Source of the DNA: Xenopus tropicalis
Lineage: Eukaryota > Chordata > Amphibia > Anura > Pipidae
Assembly: GCF_000004195.4 (NCBI RefSeq)
Contig: NC_030684.2
Coordinates: forward strand, 69,981,392 to 70,045,391
Reading direction: 5' to 3'
Length of the DNA: 64,000 nucleotides
Below are positions 22,932 through 35,314 of the stretch, in pieces; position 1 is the first letter of the stretch, and each line of letters starts with the position of its first letter. The notes beneath the pieces are model-generated. The model was not told the origin of the DNA, made no database searches, and saw nothing but the letters and a program-made list of their open reading frames with translations. The translations under genes were made by a program, and so were the position numbers.

Positions 22932-23499
22932 ACCTTTTTCTCTGTAATAATAAAACAGTACCTTGTACCTAATCCCAAGATATCATGAATCGTTATTGGA
23001 GGCAAAACAATCCTATTGAGTTTATTATAGGTTTAAATGATTTTTAGTAGACTAGTGGGCTTATTTGTCAATTTTCGAGTTTGTGCGTTTGTTTTTCTAA
23101 ATGCATATCGAATGCTCGCTTATAAACTCGCTTATAAACTCGAAAAAACGTAAAAGATTAAAAAAAAACCTGAATATATCGAATTGAAAATATGGCTTGA
23201 CTTTGCCTAGCACAACTCCCACTGACTTCTATAGGAGCTTGCAAGCTTTTAGATGGCAAATTTTTACATTTGAGTTTTTGGGTTTTTTGCACTTAATAAA
23301 TACCACACATTCAAATTTTTGAAACATAATTCAGATTCGTGTTTTTTCAGCACACAAAAACCTTGAATCATGAAAAGAAATCAAACTCAAATATTGAAAA
23401 AACACCCCCTTAAAGTATGGAGATTCAAATTAAGGAAAGACCCCTTATCTGGAAAACCCCAGGTTCCCAGCATTCTGGATTATAGGTCCATACCTTTTT
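22932..23499 (+). mobile_element. TA-flanked MITE copy split by another repeat
   Basis: The halves 22932-23052 (CCTTTTTCTCTGTAATAATA) and 23411-23499 (GTATGGAGATTCAAAT to GGTCCATACC) belong together as in the copy at 14581. The segment between belongs to the family seen at 7580-7900. Confidence 0.8.
23053..23410. mobile_element. Interspersed repeat inserted in the 22932 MITE
   Basis: It shares GGGCTTATTTGTCAATTTTC, AATATGGCTTGACTTTGCCT and GACTTCTATAGGAGCTTGCA with 7580-7900. Precise ends and target duplication are unclear. Confidence 0.65.
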
Positions 23500-23825
23500 T
23501 ATTAAAAATATATTCCTATGTAACATTATACAACTAACACAAATAAATACATAGCATGTACTGCATATCTCGTACATTCTGATTATTTCATGGAAATAAC
23601 TTTCATTAATTTTTGTTTTGAATAAATGACATTGGACAACTTTATCCCAACCCAGAAACCTTAGATGCTGCTAAACAACCATAATGTTTTATTAAGTACT
23701 TCTACATGGCGCAGGAGAGTCAGGTATAAAACACTGGGTATCACTTTGCCAAGCAGTTTACAAGTTCATACTGAGGATTTAATTACATGATAACACTAGG
23801 ACGCAGAGTACAACAACCTACTTAC

Positions 23826-23894
23826 CAGAAAGAAAAGCAAGTTCCTTCATCAACAGATCAGCAATGTCTTTAGCTGGGATGGGAACCGCCATCT
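23826..23894 (-). CDS. mcf2: MCF2 exon 2 (start of SEC14 domain)
   Basis: The acceptor TTTTATAG precedes AG-ATG, and the exon encodes MAVPIPAKDIADLLMKELAF followed by LS and the first base of Gly, with donor G then GTAAG. The end of the peptide is the typical opening of the SEC14 domain in the DBL/DBS/TRIO family, where LAFLSGGR or LAYLSGGR is conserved. The phase matches both neighbours (two bases in, one base out, 69 nt). If a transcript began in intron 1, the ATG here could itself serve as a start. Confidence 0.9.
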
Positions 23895-26595
23895 CTATAA
23901 AACAAGCAATACATCATTAGCACCAGTAACCTGGACCTTTCATTTATGATCCAATCCACCCTGACTATACAGGGATTCAAACATAACCCTTTGCAGTCCC
24001 TCATTCTGTACTGCAAGCCGCAGCCATTCATTAACCCATTCTCTCCACACCAGTGCACTTCTTGCACTGGTATGGAGAGGGGGTGTTAATTGGCTGGGGC
24101 AAACAAGTTTACTGTAGGTGAGGTAGTGACACTTGTTGGGTACAAAGATTAAAGGCTAGAATGCAAGGGTTAGAATGGAGATTAGTGAAATAGCTGTGAG
24201 CTGACAGCTTGGAGAGTCTTGAACAACAGTACCGACTTTGCGTTATCCCTACAGCATCTACAGTAGGGGTACACCAAATCCGTAATTTAGGATTTTTCCA
24301 AATACCGCAAAAGATTCCACACATCTGAAACCTAAATGACATATTCAAATTTGATAAAAAAATAAAAGGACAACTAGTGTGAACATAAAAGTTTTACATT
24401 TAAATGTCCAGAGCTTTAAAGGATAAGAAACCCATTATATGATGTTTCCCCTTCTGAATAGGTGCTATAAAACATATATCTAAAATGCCCCTGCAGCTTT
24501 AGCAAAAAGCTTTATGAAAAAGACATCACTTCTGCTGATTCTCTGGGCCCCCCACTTGGGCTTGGTGTGTACATGCAACTAACGGTACATAAGCAAAATT
24601 GCATGGTTTTCCAAGTGATTATGTGTTTGGGGAGCAGTGGGCTGGATGTTAGTTTATAAGTTGGGGACTTTTCTTGTCACAAATCCAATGGCTGGCGGAA
24701 TTTGAATAAAAAATGCTAGGAATGGTTTAGCGCTTCCCTTATCTATAGTAAAGCATTCACTATAACTCTTTGCTCTTTTACAATTGTGCTTTTCAGGTTT
24801 GGTCACCAGATGCAAAAATGAAATACCTTTCTCACCTCTCCAACCTTTAAAATAGGTGTTTGGCCTTTTTTGAATCTGTAGTTTTACCATAAAACAACAT
24901 TTTGCAGTATCTCTCAGCATTTTACAAGAAAGGAAGAGATGATAAGTTCTATCTTTCAAATGAAAAGTCACTGACATTTACGGAATTGTAACAACAGAGT
25001 AAATAGACACCTGCAGTAGAGGGAGCCCAGCACCTACCTACAATGCCCATGCCACCAAATGCGTAGGTGTGGGGGAGATCCTGCATTCCTTCTATGGTGA
25101 ATGGGGACCAAGGATATGTTTTTCTGGGGGGCTACAACTGCTACTGGCAGCAATACTTCTCATTTGTTTTGCTAACATACTGCAACAAGAGTGTCACCAA
25201 CTAAGATTTTTGCTACTTAATGGTGTCATTTACATTATTTGAGTTAAAGGTTACTCTATTTCGACCAACGAGACAAAGTCTGAATAACAATTGCAGTGCA
25301 GTGTGCAATCATTAAATCAGCGTAATTGCACCCGCCTGCCAGGTTGCACGGGATCAATCAAAATCTTGCACATGGGCATTTTTGTGAATCAGGTGCAAGA
25401 TGTGACTTACATTTTCAGAGTGAGGCCCTTCTGGTTAATGAATAGAAGTGGTGTCAAAAACAGTAATGGTTTGGAATCCACTTGGCACAAGTCTGTGGTG
25501 GCTATTGATTCAACCCACTGTGGGAACCAAGGGTTTACCTCCACATACAAGCTGCTGGTAATTCAGAATTCTAACACTCAATATAAGCATTTCTGCACAA
25601 GTCATCAATTATTTCTTAAGGTGACAGGTCTCCTAAATTTTTTTTTAAGTAGCCTTAATTAATGGTGCACTAAATTACAGGTCCTGAGTTTTCTAGATAA
25701 TAGATCCCATACCTGTATTTAAACTCGATCAGCGCATTCAAACTGGTAGTATACAAAAGCCTCTATTCTTTGGAATGAATTTATATTACTGAAAAAAAAC
25801 CTCTTACCTGTAAAGTAGGAGCGGCCATCACATAGTTGGCTACTCAGATGGAAACTCAAAGCCAATGCTAAATATAGGTTCTTATAAAGAGCAGCTTGTT
25901 AAGCATAAAGGTATTTGTATAAACATTTGCATATCATTGTAGGACTCCAGGTATGAGATTAGTACACCAAATATTTTATTTTAGCTACTGGTCAACAAAA
26001 GAATGAGTTCATAGGAAAATTCCTTTATCCGGCCTGCTTTTATCAGCACATTCACTTGTGTATACCTACATCTACTCTTGTATGGGATTATTAACATGTC
26101 GTTAGCACATTCTCTTTATATACTGCTAGTGCAATTTTTAAATTGATTTTAGTGATTATTTAAATCTGGACCCCCTATTACAGTATTTAACCTGTACCAG
26201 ATATCCAATTGCATTGATATGAGCCGTCTCTATTTTTTGCCCAGAAAAAATCTTACTCTAGAGGCACAAATGTATTTATCTAATAATGGTATCACCCCAT
26301 AAAACCATGCTAGTGATGTATTTTGGGAGCCGTAGTTTTGCTATGTCGGAGGGTCAAATTTAACAGATACTGGGATCATTTGCAATTCAGCATTACCAGC
26401 CTATCAGTGGTAATATAAGAAACTGCTGATATTATACAATATCAGTGTGGCCCTCTAGTTTAGTCATACACCTGCAAGCAAGCCTCAAGTTGTCTGATCT
26501 TTCCCTAAACTTCCAAAAAGTAATAAAGTTTAATGTGATAAGTTTAATTACGAGATTTTCTTTCAATATTATGAACAAAATATGCTACCCTAGGC
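23895..26595. other. MCF2 intron 1, mostly unrecognised
   Basis: It holds a 48-bp remnant of the TACAGGTATGGGA family at 25670-25717. A segment at 25808-25828 has ATG followed by a good donor, but it is out of phase with exon 2. Nothing else was identified. Confidence 0.5.
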
Positions 26596-27178
26596 CAGTG
26601 TTTTTCAACCTTTTTTGGGCAAAGGCACACTTGTTTCATGAAAAAAATCACGAGGCACACCACCATTAGAAAATGTTAAAAAATTTAACTCTGTGCCCAG
26701 CAGCAGTGCCCCCCTAGTACACTGGTGCCCAGCAGCAGTGCCCCCCTAGTACATTGGTGCCAAGAGCAGTGCCCCCCTAGTACATTGGTGCCCAGCAGCA
26801 GTGCCCCCCAGTACATTGGTGCCAAAAGCCAGCCCCCCTAGTACATTGGTGCCCAGCAGCAGTGCCCCCATAAGTCAGTGTGCCCCGTGGCCCCCTCTAA
26901 TACATTGGTGCCCAGCAGCATTTTACTCTTCGGCGGCTTCAGCAGCATCTTCCCCTCACGCGCGCCGCCTCTGCACTTCTGCCTACACGCGACCGCACAC
27001 AGGCCCTTTTATAACGTTGCGCCCCGTGCGTACTGACGTCACCCGTACACACGGGGCGCAACCAATGACAGGGCCCGGATTTTTTTTTTAAAGTAAAAAT
27101 TGCGGCCCTGCCTACGGCACACCAGGCAACATCTCGCGGCACACTAGTGTGCCGCGGAACAGCGGTTGAAAAACGCTG
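26596..27178. mobile_element. hAT-type element with internal minisatellite and 8-bp TSD
   Basis: The ends CAGTGTTTTTCAACC and GGTTGAAAAACGCTG bound a 583-bp element. The target duplication CCCTAGGC lies at 26588-26595 and 27179-27186. The body carries GGCACACTxGTxTCxTG near both sides and a roughly 32-bp minisatellite. The right half is strongly G+C- and CpG-rich. Open frames inside are not genes. Confidence 0.95.
26690..26920. repeat. Minisatellite (about 32-bp unit) inside a hAT element
   Basis: About seven imperfect copies of GCCCAGCAGCAGTGCCCCCC followed by TAGTACATTGGT. Copies vary by small deletions. Confidence 0.9.
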
Positions 27179-27269
27179 CCCTAGGCAACACAGCCATGCT
27201 GCATGGTGATGATGTTGGGCAGTGTGGAGAGTCGAGGCAGTAAAAGGACCAGGTACAGCGAGTAGTGAT

Positions 27270-27382
27270 CAAGGGCCTAGACAAGGGGTAGGCACATAGA
27301 AGAAGTAGTTACCTAGTGCTACCCTCCAACCATTGAGCCCTAGACAAGTGCCTCTTCTGCCTACCCCTAGTTCAGGCCCTGG
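27270..27382. mobile_element. Possible short hAT-like element
   Basis: The inverted ends CAAGGGCCTAGACAAGGGGT and CTACCCCTAGTTCAGGCCCTG are similar to those of 39615-39793. No 8-bp duplication is visible. Confidence 0.45.
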
Positions 27383-29293
27383 CTGTAGATTATTTGTTAT
27401 GGGTTACTGGTACAAACTTTGTGATTTTCCTGACCATACCCCTATATGTGGTAAAAGGCAAAACGTTTGCTCAGGTCCTGTAACCAATAATATGTTTCCC
27501 TGGAGGACTAGTAACTGCTACCTGCTGATTGGTTACTACAGGTGACAAGACCTCTAGCAAACTTTGCAGCTTTTATTATATAACCCCCTAGTGCTTGGTG
27601 ATCACTCAGATTCAAAAAATTCTTTTTAAAAATTGTGTCTTTTGCCTTTTGACTGTTCTATTGTAGACACCTCTGTAAAGTGACCTTTCAGCCTGTAAGA
27701 AATCATTTGACTTATCTTGCATATTACAAAGCAGCTACCCATGAGAAAGTACATATTGCATTGTATTTTTAGGACTAAGGCCTTAGTTACATATGGGCAT
27801 TTATCACAGTCTTTTTGATAGGAGAGATTAACAGGATTCAATGGAAATATATTTGAGTTCATTCAGCTGAATTGGAATATCTTTCTGAAAAACGATTGAA
27901 TTTCATATGTAAATTAGCCTTAAAGTGATAGTAAAACATATTAATATTTTGCATAGTAAAATAAATAATTGTAAATGTCCGGCCCAAGCACTCGGGGGAG
28001 TGGAGGACACAAGCAGCCGGGCAGGTGGAGGGAGGGTGGATAGAAGGAGGCCTGGGTAGGTGCATGCCGACATTGTTACACCACTGTATGAAAAGTATTG
28101 TGAGAAACTGAGAACTGATTTATGAAATATCGGACTGTTGGATCCTTAACATTTCCCTGAAGGTCAAAAATTTTTAACTGAATTGACACATTTATCAAAT
28201 TCGATACCTGGTTGAAACTGTTCTAAGCAGTCAAACACTGGAGCAGTAAAATTTACCAACCATTATTAATCAGGCCCTGAGTTGCAATTGGAAGATGTCT
28301 GACTGCAACACTGTTTTAATAGTACATGTAGTGAGAAGGAGCAGGGCTTTAGTTCCATGGGGGAAAAGGCCAGTGTTTAACTAGGATGAACTTTAACTAA
28401 CAAGAGATAAAGAATAAACACAAACAATAGGAAATTCCATCTGCACATAGGACTAGTCATACTGTGAGGAAAGACATGGAAAATATGTCAGAGAAGACAA
28501 ATAGAATCCAGGCTTCAACACTTTAAATATTTATACATGCTCACAAGAAAATGCAGTAAGAAGCCCTTGAGAAAAAAACCTTCTACTCCACAACTTAAGC
28601 TAAGCAGAAAAGTAAAAAAAAATCACTATCAGTTCCCATTGAGTGGAATAAGACAAGCCCAGCTCCAAGCACCACTTTTTTCTTCCCAAAATATCTCAGG
28701 AAACCTATTGGAAGGTGGCATGGGGCACACCTGTATTAAAAGGGGCATAGATTTGTGGGAGGAGGGGGTTGATGGATGTTTTTTTTTTTAACTTAACTTA
28801 CTATGTTACTTACTATGTTACCTGTACTGGCTGTAAAACACCAGTAAGATATGCCCCATGCTTGAGTGGCCTATTGCCCTCTACCTTTCACCAATAAAAA
28901 TGTTACTGAATACAAATCATTTTCATTATTTTGCCTGGCCGAACCAAATCCAAAGCCTAAATATCATAGTACCCAGACCGCTTGATGATGATTTAGCTAA
29001 TGCCTATAATGGCACACAATAAGTAAATACCATTCCGTAGTGATGCCAAGTTGCCAGGCAGCTGTTGCTTTGGGCTGTAGTCATATCACAAGCAGATACC
29101 CATGCTTCTTGTGCCCAAAGGGTTTTTATGTTTTTTTATTGAAAACATTACAAGAAAAGGTTAATATATGTATAAATATATAATATAATATAATATAATA
29201 ACTCAGACCGACATGCCGGCCAAAGGTAAAGGGAATAAGGTCTCTAGTTCAAATCCTGCTTTTGGGTAGAATGATGGTGATGTTGTTGTGTAA
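27383..29293. other. MCF2 intron 1, no complete element recognised
   Basis: It includes an ACTATGTTAC-type motif near 28795-28820 that resembles the 3' tail of CR1/L2 LINEs, and a TATAA-rich run near 29165-29200. No exon was seen. Confidence 0.45.
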
Positions 29294-30126
29294 CATACTT
29301 CCCAACATTTTGAAAAGTGAAAAGAGGGACAAAAAGAAATGCTGCCCGAAGCGGGGTGAAAATTGTTTGACCCAATTGCCCAATTTTGCTACCACACCCC
29401 CTACATACCACTCCCATTTGACTAAATTTGGCAGGTTATTTAAAGTTTGAACACATTTCTGGGAGTTTGGGGGGTCTTGTTTTATGTGTTATTACAGTTT
29501 TGCTGAAAAGGGTGAAATTGCCCTTTAAGCTGCAAGTCTCAGTTCCCCCAAGAGACCTGTTTAGCTTTTTAGTTACAATTGTATCTCAGTGCAGGGGGGG
29601 CTTTTTAACTTTATGTGCTCTCTGCCAAAAGCCCACTTATTTAAATAAAAGTGCAGGTGACGCTCATTAGGGCTCTGGCACACGGGAGATTAGTCGCCCG
29701 CGGCAAAACTCCCTGTTCGCGGATGACTAATCTCCCCGAGTTGCCTTCCCCCTGCTATCCCACCGGCGAACGTGTAAGTCGCCGGTGGGATGGCAGACGC
29801 GGCGGCGCGATTAGTCGCCCGCGAACAGGGAGTTTTGCCGCGGGCGACTAATCTCCCCGTGTGCCAGAGCCCTTAAGATTTCTGGGCTCTCTGCCAAAAG
29901 CTACTTTTAATTGAATTAGTGAAACAATGTATCTAAGTGCAGGTATAACTTGTCAACTTTCTGGGCTCTCTGCCAAAAGCTTCTTTTAATTAAATTTGTA
30001 TCTTTTTTAGCTTCAGTGCAGGAGATCAAAGAGTAATGAGAGACTTTTCAGTAAGAATCCAGGACTGCGGGTTGAGCTGTCAAAAGAGGGACTGTCCTGC
30101 GAAAATTGGGACAGTTGGAAGGTATG
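29294..30126. mobile_element. DNA element with CATACTTCCCAAC ends, carrying a nested MITE
   Basis: The left end CATACTTCCCAACATTTT and right end GGGACAGTTGGAAGGTATG are inverted. The internal segment TTTCTGGGCTCTCTGCCAAA recurs. The MITE at 29667-29876 is inserted within it. Confidence 0.65.
29667..29876. mobile_element. CpG-rich palindromic TTAA MITE
   Basis: The termini TTAGGGCTCTGGCACACGGG and CCGTGTGCCAGAGCCCTTAA are nearly perfect inverses. Blocks GATTAGTCGCCCGCG and CAAAACTCCCTGTTCGCG recur inverted, so almost the entire 210 bp can fold as a hairpin. Confidence 0.9.
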
Positions 30127-32000
30127 AAGTAAACTCTTGCTGACTTTGTACTAATAAATCTGTAACTGGCAACATATAAGGAGATTTTCATTTGTTCCTG
30201 AAATGCAGTATAATAATTCAGAGCAACCAGTATCATATTTCAAGTTGGAGTGTTGAGAAAGACAGAAAAAAGAATCTTGCCAAGTCTTATACCAGCTTAA
30301 ATGTAATCAATACTTGGCCCTCTGTCAGGTTCTTGGTGGGGTTGAACTGTAGAAGCCAATAGTGGATTAGAATGTGTCGACTTTTTTGCCCTGTGAGACT
30401 TTTTTGTTGCGCGCGACATGCAGCAATTTTTTTCGCATTGAATTTTTGCGCCCGTTTTGAGACATTTATTATATGCACCTCTAAGTAGATATTATTTTGA
30501 AGGCGTTTGAAAGTGAGAGGTCTTAGTAAGTGATGAACATACAGGACAGGGTATCTCTGTAGGGTTCTACCAAGCAATGTGTTAGGCACTAGCAGGAAAG
30601 CAACACTCTCTAGTTATACAGTTCTGACCAGAACCCTCCCTTCACATATTTACACTGTAAATCAAAACTGCAATTATCTGTCTTGCAAAGTTGATGGGTG
30701 TGTTTTCCAGCTCATATTTGCTGATGGTGGAGACCATGATATCTTGAGGAAGAAAAAGAAAATTTACATGAGAGAAGAAAGACATTTCTTTTTAGAGAAA
30801 TGCCAAAAGACAGGGCATTTGGTACCACGCCTCCAGCCTTGCTAAACACACTGAAATCATTGGGGCAACAAAACTAGAAATCACCCAGTGTGCCATTACT
30901 CTTAAGGTACCATAAGATCATTCAAAGGTCAAGAAGGCACAATTAACTTATTAATTCTAGGAAATGCCTACCTATTGTGCATATCCTTTCTCCTTATAGG
31001 AAATAAATGGTTACTGGCTCTGTTTTTAAAGCATTAAATGTTTGACCCACATACTGCTTTGGCAACTCCACAAATGATTAAATACACAAGAAATTGTGTA
31101 TTACAGTTTTTATATCACCTGCCATTTTATAAATGGTCAAAGGAGCCCTGCACAAACTTAACTAAATGACAACACAAAAATGGAAATTGTATATTCTATA
31201 ACAATGAGAGAACAAAGGGTTAATTTACTAACAGTGGTGCTAATTTGCACCAGTCCCACTACAAATACCAGTGAATTGCATAATGCTTTCATTTTTTAAA
31301 CTGGTGGTTGGTTGCACTGGTGCAATGTAGCATGCTAGTAACTTGAAAACCCCATGACCCTAGGAAGAAGTAATAGGCAGTGTATGAATCCCACACTCAG
31401 GTTATGTAAAACCAAAGTAGCTTATTTTATTTTACTGCAAATAATAGCCTAGACACAAGTTACTTCTTTCTAATGTAACTGGCATAACCTCCCACCAGAA
31501 GGGCCCTTACATACATGGCGCACCTAGATTTTTAATACTTCTGGTCTACAGACCTGTAAAACACATGAGCAAACAAATCACTGTTAGAGGAAACTCTTTG
31601 CAATAGTAATGGTAGTGATTATCTATAGTAAGTAAATTACTAAAAAACCCAAAACAGAACAGCTCTCTGCCCCATTTTTCAACATTGTACAATTTTAAGT
31701 TATTAACTCCACTGGGTATTGTTCAGTTTGCAATGGTAAAATATATTACTGGTTATAAGCAATGCTAATCTTTAAAGCAGAATCATATCTTCAGATCTAA
31801 GTACAGAGAGAATGTGTTTTTGTGATAAAATTAGACATGGCTAGACTATTATTAGCTTGTGTGTACAAGGAGAAAAGCTGGGTGTTAACTGAGTTCTACA
31901 TATATTTGCTCTGTGCTTCCAAAGACAGAATTCCCAGACTAAATCCAGGATTGGTATATCCATAATGGCTAGTGGTGACCAAATTTTTCCACCAGGCATG
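30127..32000. other. MCF2 intron 1, no recognised element
   Basis: AT-rich intronic sequence; no exon and no element ends were recognised. Confidence 0.5.
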
Positions 32001-32029
32001 GTTTTGTAGCAAATTTCCGCATATCGTGT

Positions 32030-32250
32030 TGCAAAACTTCAAAAAAGGCATGGCCATGCCAAAATAGGCGCAATTGTGTCAATAATGGGTGGGGCCACAT
32101 CAAAAAGTGTGGTCGTCCCAAAAAAGACACCGTGTCAAAATAAGTACGTTCGTGTCAAAATAGGAACGGTCATGTCAAAAAAGGCAGCAGTCGGGTAAAA
32201 AAAAGTTGTATGTCGAAAAAAGTTGTGCGCTGCAAAAAAAAACGCACGGC
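32030..32250. repeat. Degenerate short tandem repeat (about 20-bp unit)
   Basis: Successive imperfect units of the form CATGTCAAAAAAGGCA / CGTGTCAAAATAGGAA occur. Copies diverge strongly, so unit borders are approximate. Confidence 0.65.
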
Positions 32251-32625
32251 ACCCACGTTTCTCAAGTTTTACGCCATCACTAATAATGACTAATCATTCA
32301 GGACAGGGCTAAACTGGGAGACAGGAGAGAATAAACATTTGGACAATGTTTTTCAAAGTTTAAGGACAACCACGTCTGTGATATTTCATTGTGATACAGC
32401 TTATATACACACACATGAAAATCCTTGCCCATTATATTGGACATAGGAATTTGGCAAACTCATTCCTATATCTTATATTTTTAGCCCCCAAGTTTGGCAG
32501 ATAAAATGATAAATGCATCTTTCTTTCAGGTGCATTCAAACTCATTCCAGTGGCAAAGAGCATAGAAAATCATAAACATTAAAAGAGTTGTTCACCTTTG
32601 AGTTAATTTTTAGTGTGATGCAGAG

Positions 32626-33355
32626 CAGACGTTGCCAGCCTTTCTTAAAGGGACAGTAACACCAAAAAATGAAAGTGTCTTAAAGTATTTAAAATATAAT
32701 GTACTGTTGCCCTGCATTGGTAAAACTGGTGTTTTTGCTACAGAAACCCTACTATAGTTTATATAAATAAGCTGCTATGTAGCCATGGGGGCAGCTATTC
32801 AAGCTGGAAAAAATGAGAAAAGTCACAGGTTACATAGCATATAACAGATAAAACACCATTGCACTCTACAGAGTATATCTGTTATCTGCAGCGTACCCTG
32901 TGCATTTTCTGCTTTGAATGGCTGCCCCCAGGGCTATACAGCAGCTTGTTTAGATAAACTATAGTAAAGGCTTTGAAGCAAAGGCACCAGTTCTACAGTG
33001 CAGGGCAACAGTACATTATATTATAGTCACTCTTATACACTTACATTTTTTAGTGTTACAGTACCTTTAAGGTGGCCATACATGCACTGAATATTGGATA
33101 TTGGTCGTCTCGTCGATCGGGTGGGACAAAAGATTTTGAATGGCGCCTGAAAAAAATCTGCGTTTAGGGCTGAATCATCAGGTGGAGGTAGAATGCCTTT
33201 TGTTTCTACCTCTATATCTCATGATTCAGCTCTGAACGTCAGTGGAGGGAACGAAGTCAGGAATTCAAAAATAACTACCTGGTTTGGGGGCAATGAGAGC
33301 AACATCCAAGGGGTTGGTGACATGTTACTCCTGAGCCACTGGTTGGGGATCACTT
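32626..33355. mobile_element. hAT-type element, middle layer of the nest
   Basis: It begins CAGACGTTGCCAGCC and ends GGTTGGGGATCACTT, flanked by ATGCAGAG and ATGTAGAG, an 8-bp duplication with one later change. The right end is related to the 10226 and 39257 elements. Confidence 0.85.
32645..33070. mobile_element. TTAA MITE, inner layer of the nest
   Basis: It is bounded by TTAA at both ends, with termini TTAAAGGGACAGTAACACCA and TTAGTGTTACAGTACCTTTAA. The body is itself an imperfect palindrome (CTATAGTTTATATAAATAAG against TTTAGATAAACTATAG). Confidence 0.9.
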
Positions 33356-33475
33356 ATGTAGAGAGTAATATTCTAAGACAATTTGCAATTCTATAACCAC
33401 CCCTTTAAGTGAAGATAAGCAAACATCATAAGTGTAGTGAGATTGCTCCTTAATATTTGGAATCAAAGCCTAACT

Positions 33476-34005
33476 GTGCATATGAACAATAGACAGAGGG
33501 GTTACAATATCAGACATAGACCATATGGCTCATGGAGAGCCCCGGAGAGTTCAGCGCCCAGTGTAATCCATATTGATGGCCTAATTCAATAGTTGTTCAT
33601 CAAACAGATAATCTTTCTAACTTTTTGGCCTGGACTTTCTAGTTATGCCTTTGAGGATGGGGCTAACTATTGTCTTCCCTAATTAGGAAACTAATTTCCA
33701 GCACAGCTAAAATAACTTATTCCAGGGATGGCTAACACTTTACCCCCCAGCTGTTTTCAACTGGTACCAGATGAGGCTGACTGCATTTCTACTTTTCATG
33801 AGGTTCCCTTGAATGTATTAAATGCTATGTGACAACAGGAATTGGTTGGCCTATAACTTGTCCATGTAAAAAGGATAAGAAAACATCCTAATGCAGTTGG
33901 ATAGTGATTGTGACACAACTAACAATAATCAGATGCAGCTTCAGGTACAGCGCCCCTTCTGATGCTGCCATGTAGCAATTACCTTTATTAAATACTAATC
34001 AGCCT
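33476..34005. other. MCF2 intron 1, no recognised element
   Basis: No exon or repeat ends were recognised. Confidence 0.5.
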
Positions 34006-34007
34006 TA

Positions 34008-34660
34008 CATAGTAACATAGTAGGTTGGGTTGAAAAAAGACATACGTCCATCAAGTTCAACCATAATGCCTATACCTAACCTGCCTAACTACAAGTTGAT
34101 CCAGAGGAAGGCAAAAAACCCCATCTGAAACCTCTCTAATTTGCCTCAGAGGGGAAAAAATTCCTTCCTGACTCCAAGATGGCAATCGGACCAGTCCCTG
34201 GATCAACTTGTACTAAGAGCTATCTCCCATACCCTGTATTCCCTCACTTGTACTGAGAGCTATCTCCCATAACCGTGTATTCCCTCACTTGCTAAGAATC
34301 CATCCAGCCCCTTCTTAAAGCTATATAATGTATCAGCCAGCACGACTGATTCGGGGAGGGAATTCCACAACTTCACAGCTCTCACTGTAAAAAATCCTTT
34401 CCGAATATTTAAATGGAACCTCCCTTCTTCTAAACGGAGTGGGTGCCCTCGTGTCCGTTGGAAGGACCTACTGGTAAATAAAACATTAGAGAGGTTATTA
34501 TATGATCCCCTTATATATTTATACATAGTTATCATGTCACCTCTTAAGCGCCTCTTCTCCAGTGTAAACAGACCCAACTTGGCCAGTCTTTCTTCATAAC
34601 TGAGACTTTCCATACCCTTTACCAGCTTAGTTGCCCTTCTATTACATTGCCCTTATATTA
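34008..34660 (-). mobile_element. CR1/L2-type LINE 3' end
   Basis: Minus-strand reading starts with a block giving ESLSYEERLAKLGLFTLEKR, then RLRGDMITMYKYIRG, TRGHPLRLEE, FFTVRAVKLWNSLPESVV and FKKGLDGFL. This is the post-RT C-terminal part of CR1/L2-type ORF2. The 3' tail follows, with GAACTTGATGGACGTATG and ending in ACTATGTTACTATGT (34010-34070). It is severely 5'-truncated, and the frame from 34613 to 34260 is still open. Confidence 0.9.
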
Positions 34661-34682
34661 CATGTATATTCTATATACACAG

Positions 34683-35314
34683 TACTGTATATACTCGAGT
34701 ATAAGCCGATCCGAATATAAGCCAAGGTACCTAATTTTACCTAAGAAAACTGGAAAAACGTATTGACTCGAGTATAGGGTAGGAAATGCAGCTGCTACTG
34801 CTAAGTTTCAGTAATCAAAATAAATACCAATAAAATTACATTAATTGAGGCATCAGTGGGGTATGTTTTTAAATATTTATTTACAAGGAAAACAGTAAAC
34901 TAGCTCTGTAAGTGACGTTCAACAAAAACAATTGTTTTATCAACAATGATACCTTAAGCTTAGCTCAATGATACCCCCTTAGCTCAATCAGCAACCAAGC
35001 TAAAACACAAAGAGTTAAAATCCTTCAAAACAATATATAGTTTATATAGAATATAAAGTGCAATGTCTAGTGCAGAATGGGACAGGTGAGGATAGTAGAT
35101 GAAGCAACTGGAGATTAAAAAGTTGCAGCCAGAGTCTATAGAAGGATGCCTGTAGGTAGAGCATAGAGAGAAGGGGACAGTTCAGGCATAAAGATTAAAA
35201 AAACGTGGGACAGCAAACTAATGGGGCAAACCGACTCGAGTATAAGCCGAGGGTGACCTTTTCCAGTACATTTTGAGTGCTGAAAAACTAGGCTTATACT
35301 CAAGTATATACATT
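34683..35314. mobile_element. DNA element with TATACTCGAGTATAAGCC ends, second copy
   Basis: It starts TACTGTATATACTCGAG and ends ACTCAAGTATATACATTG. Much of the internal sequence matches the copy at 12418-12951, for example GAGGCATCAGTGGGGTAT and AAACAGTAAACTAGCTCTGT. The middle differs. Confidence 0.85.

Larger units (their letters stand above)
32579..33408. mobile_element. T2-like MITE, outer layer of a nested insertion
   Basis: The left end TTAAAAGAGTTGTTCACCTT runs to GTGATGCAGAG at 32625. The family sequence resumes with ATGTAGAGAGTAATATTCTA at 33356 and ends ACCACCCCTTTAA at 33408. The gap is exactly filled by the hAT element below. The right half is internally deleted. Confidence 0.88.
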
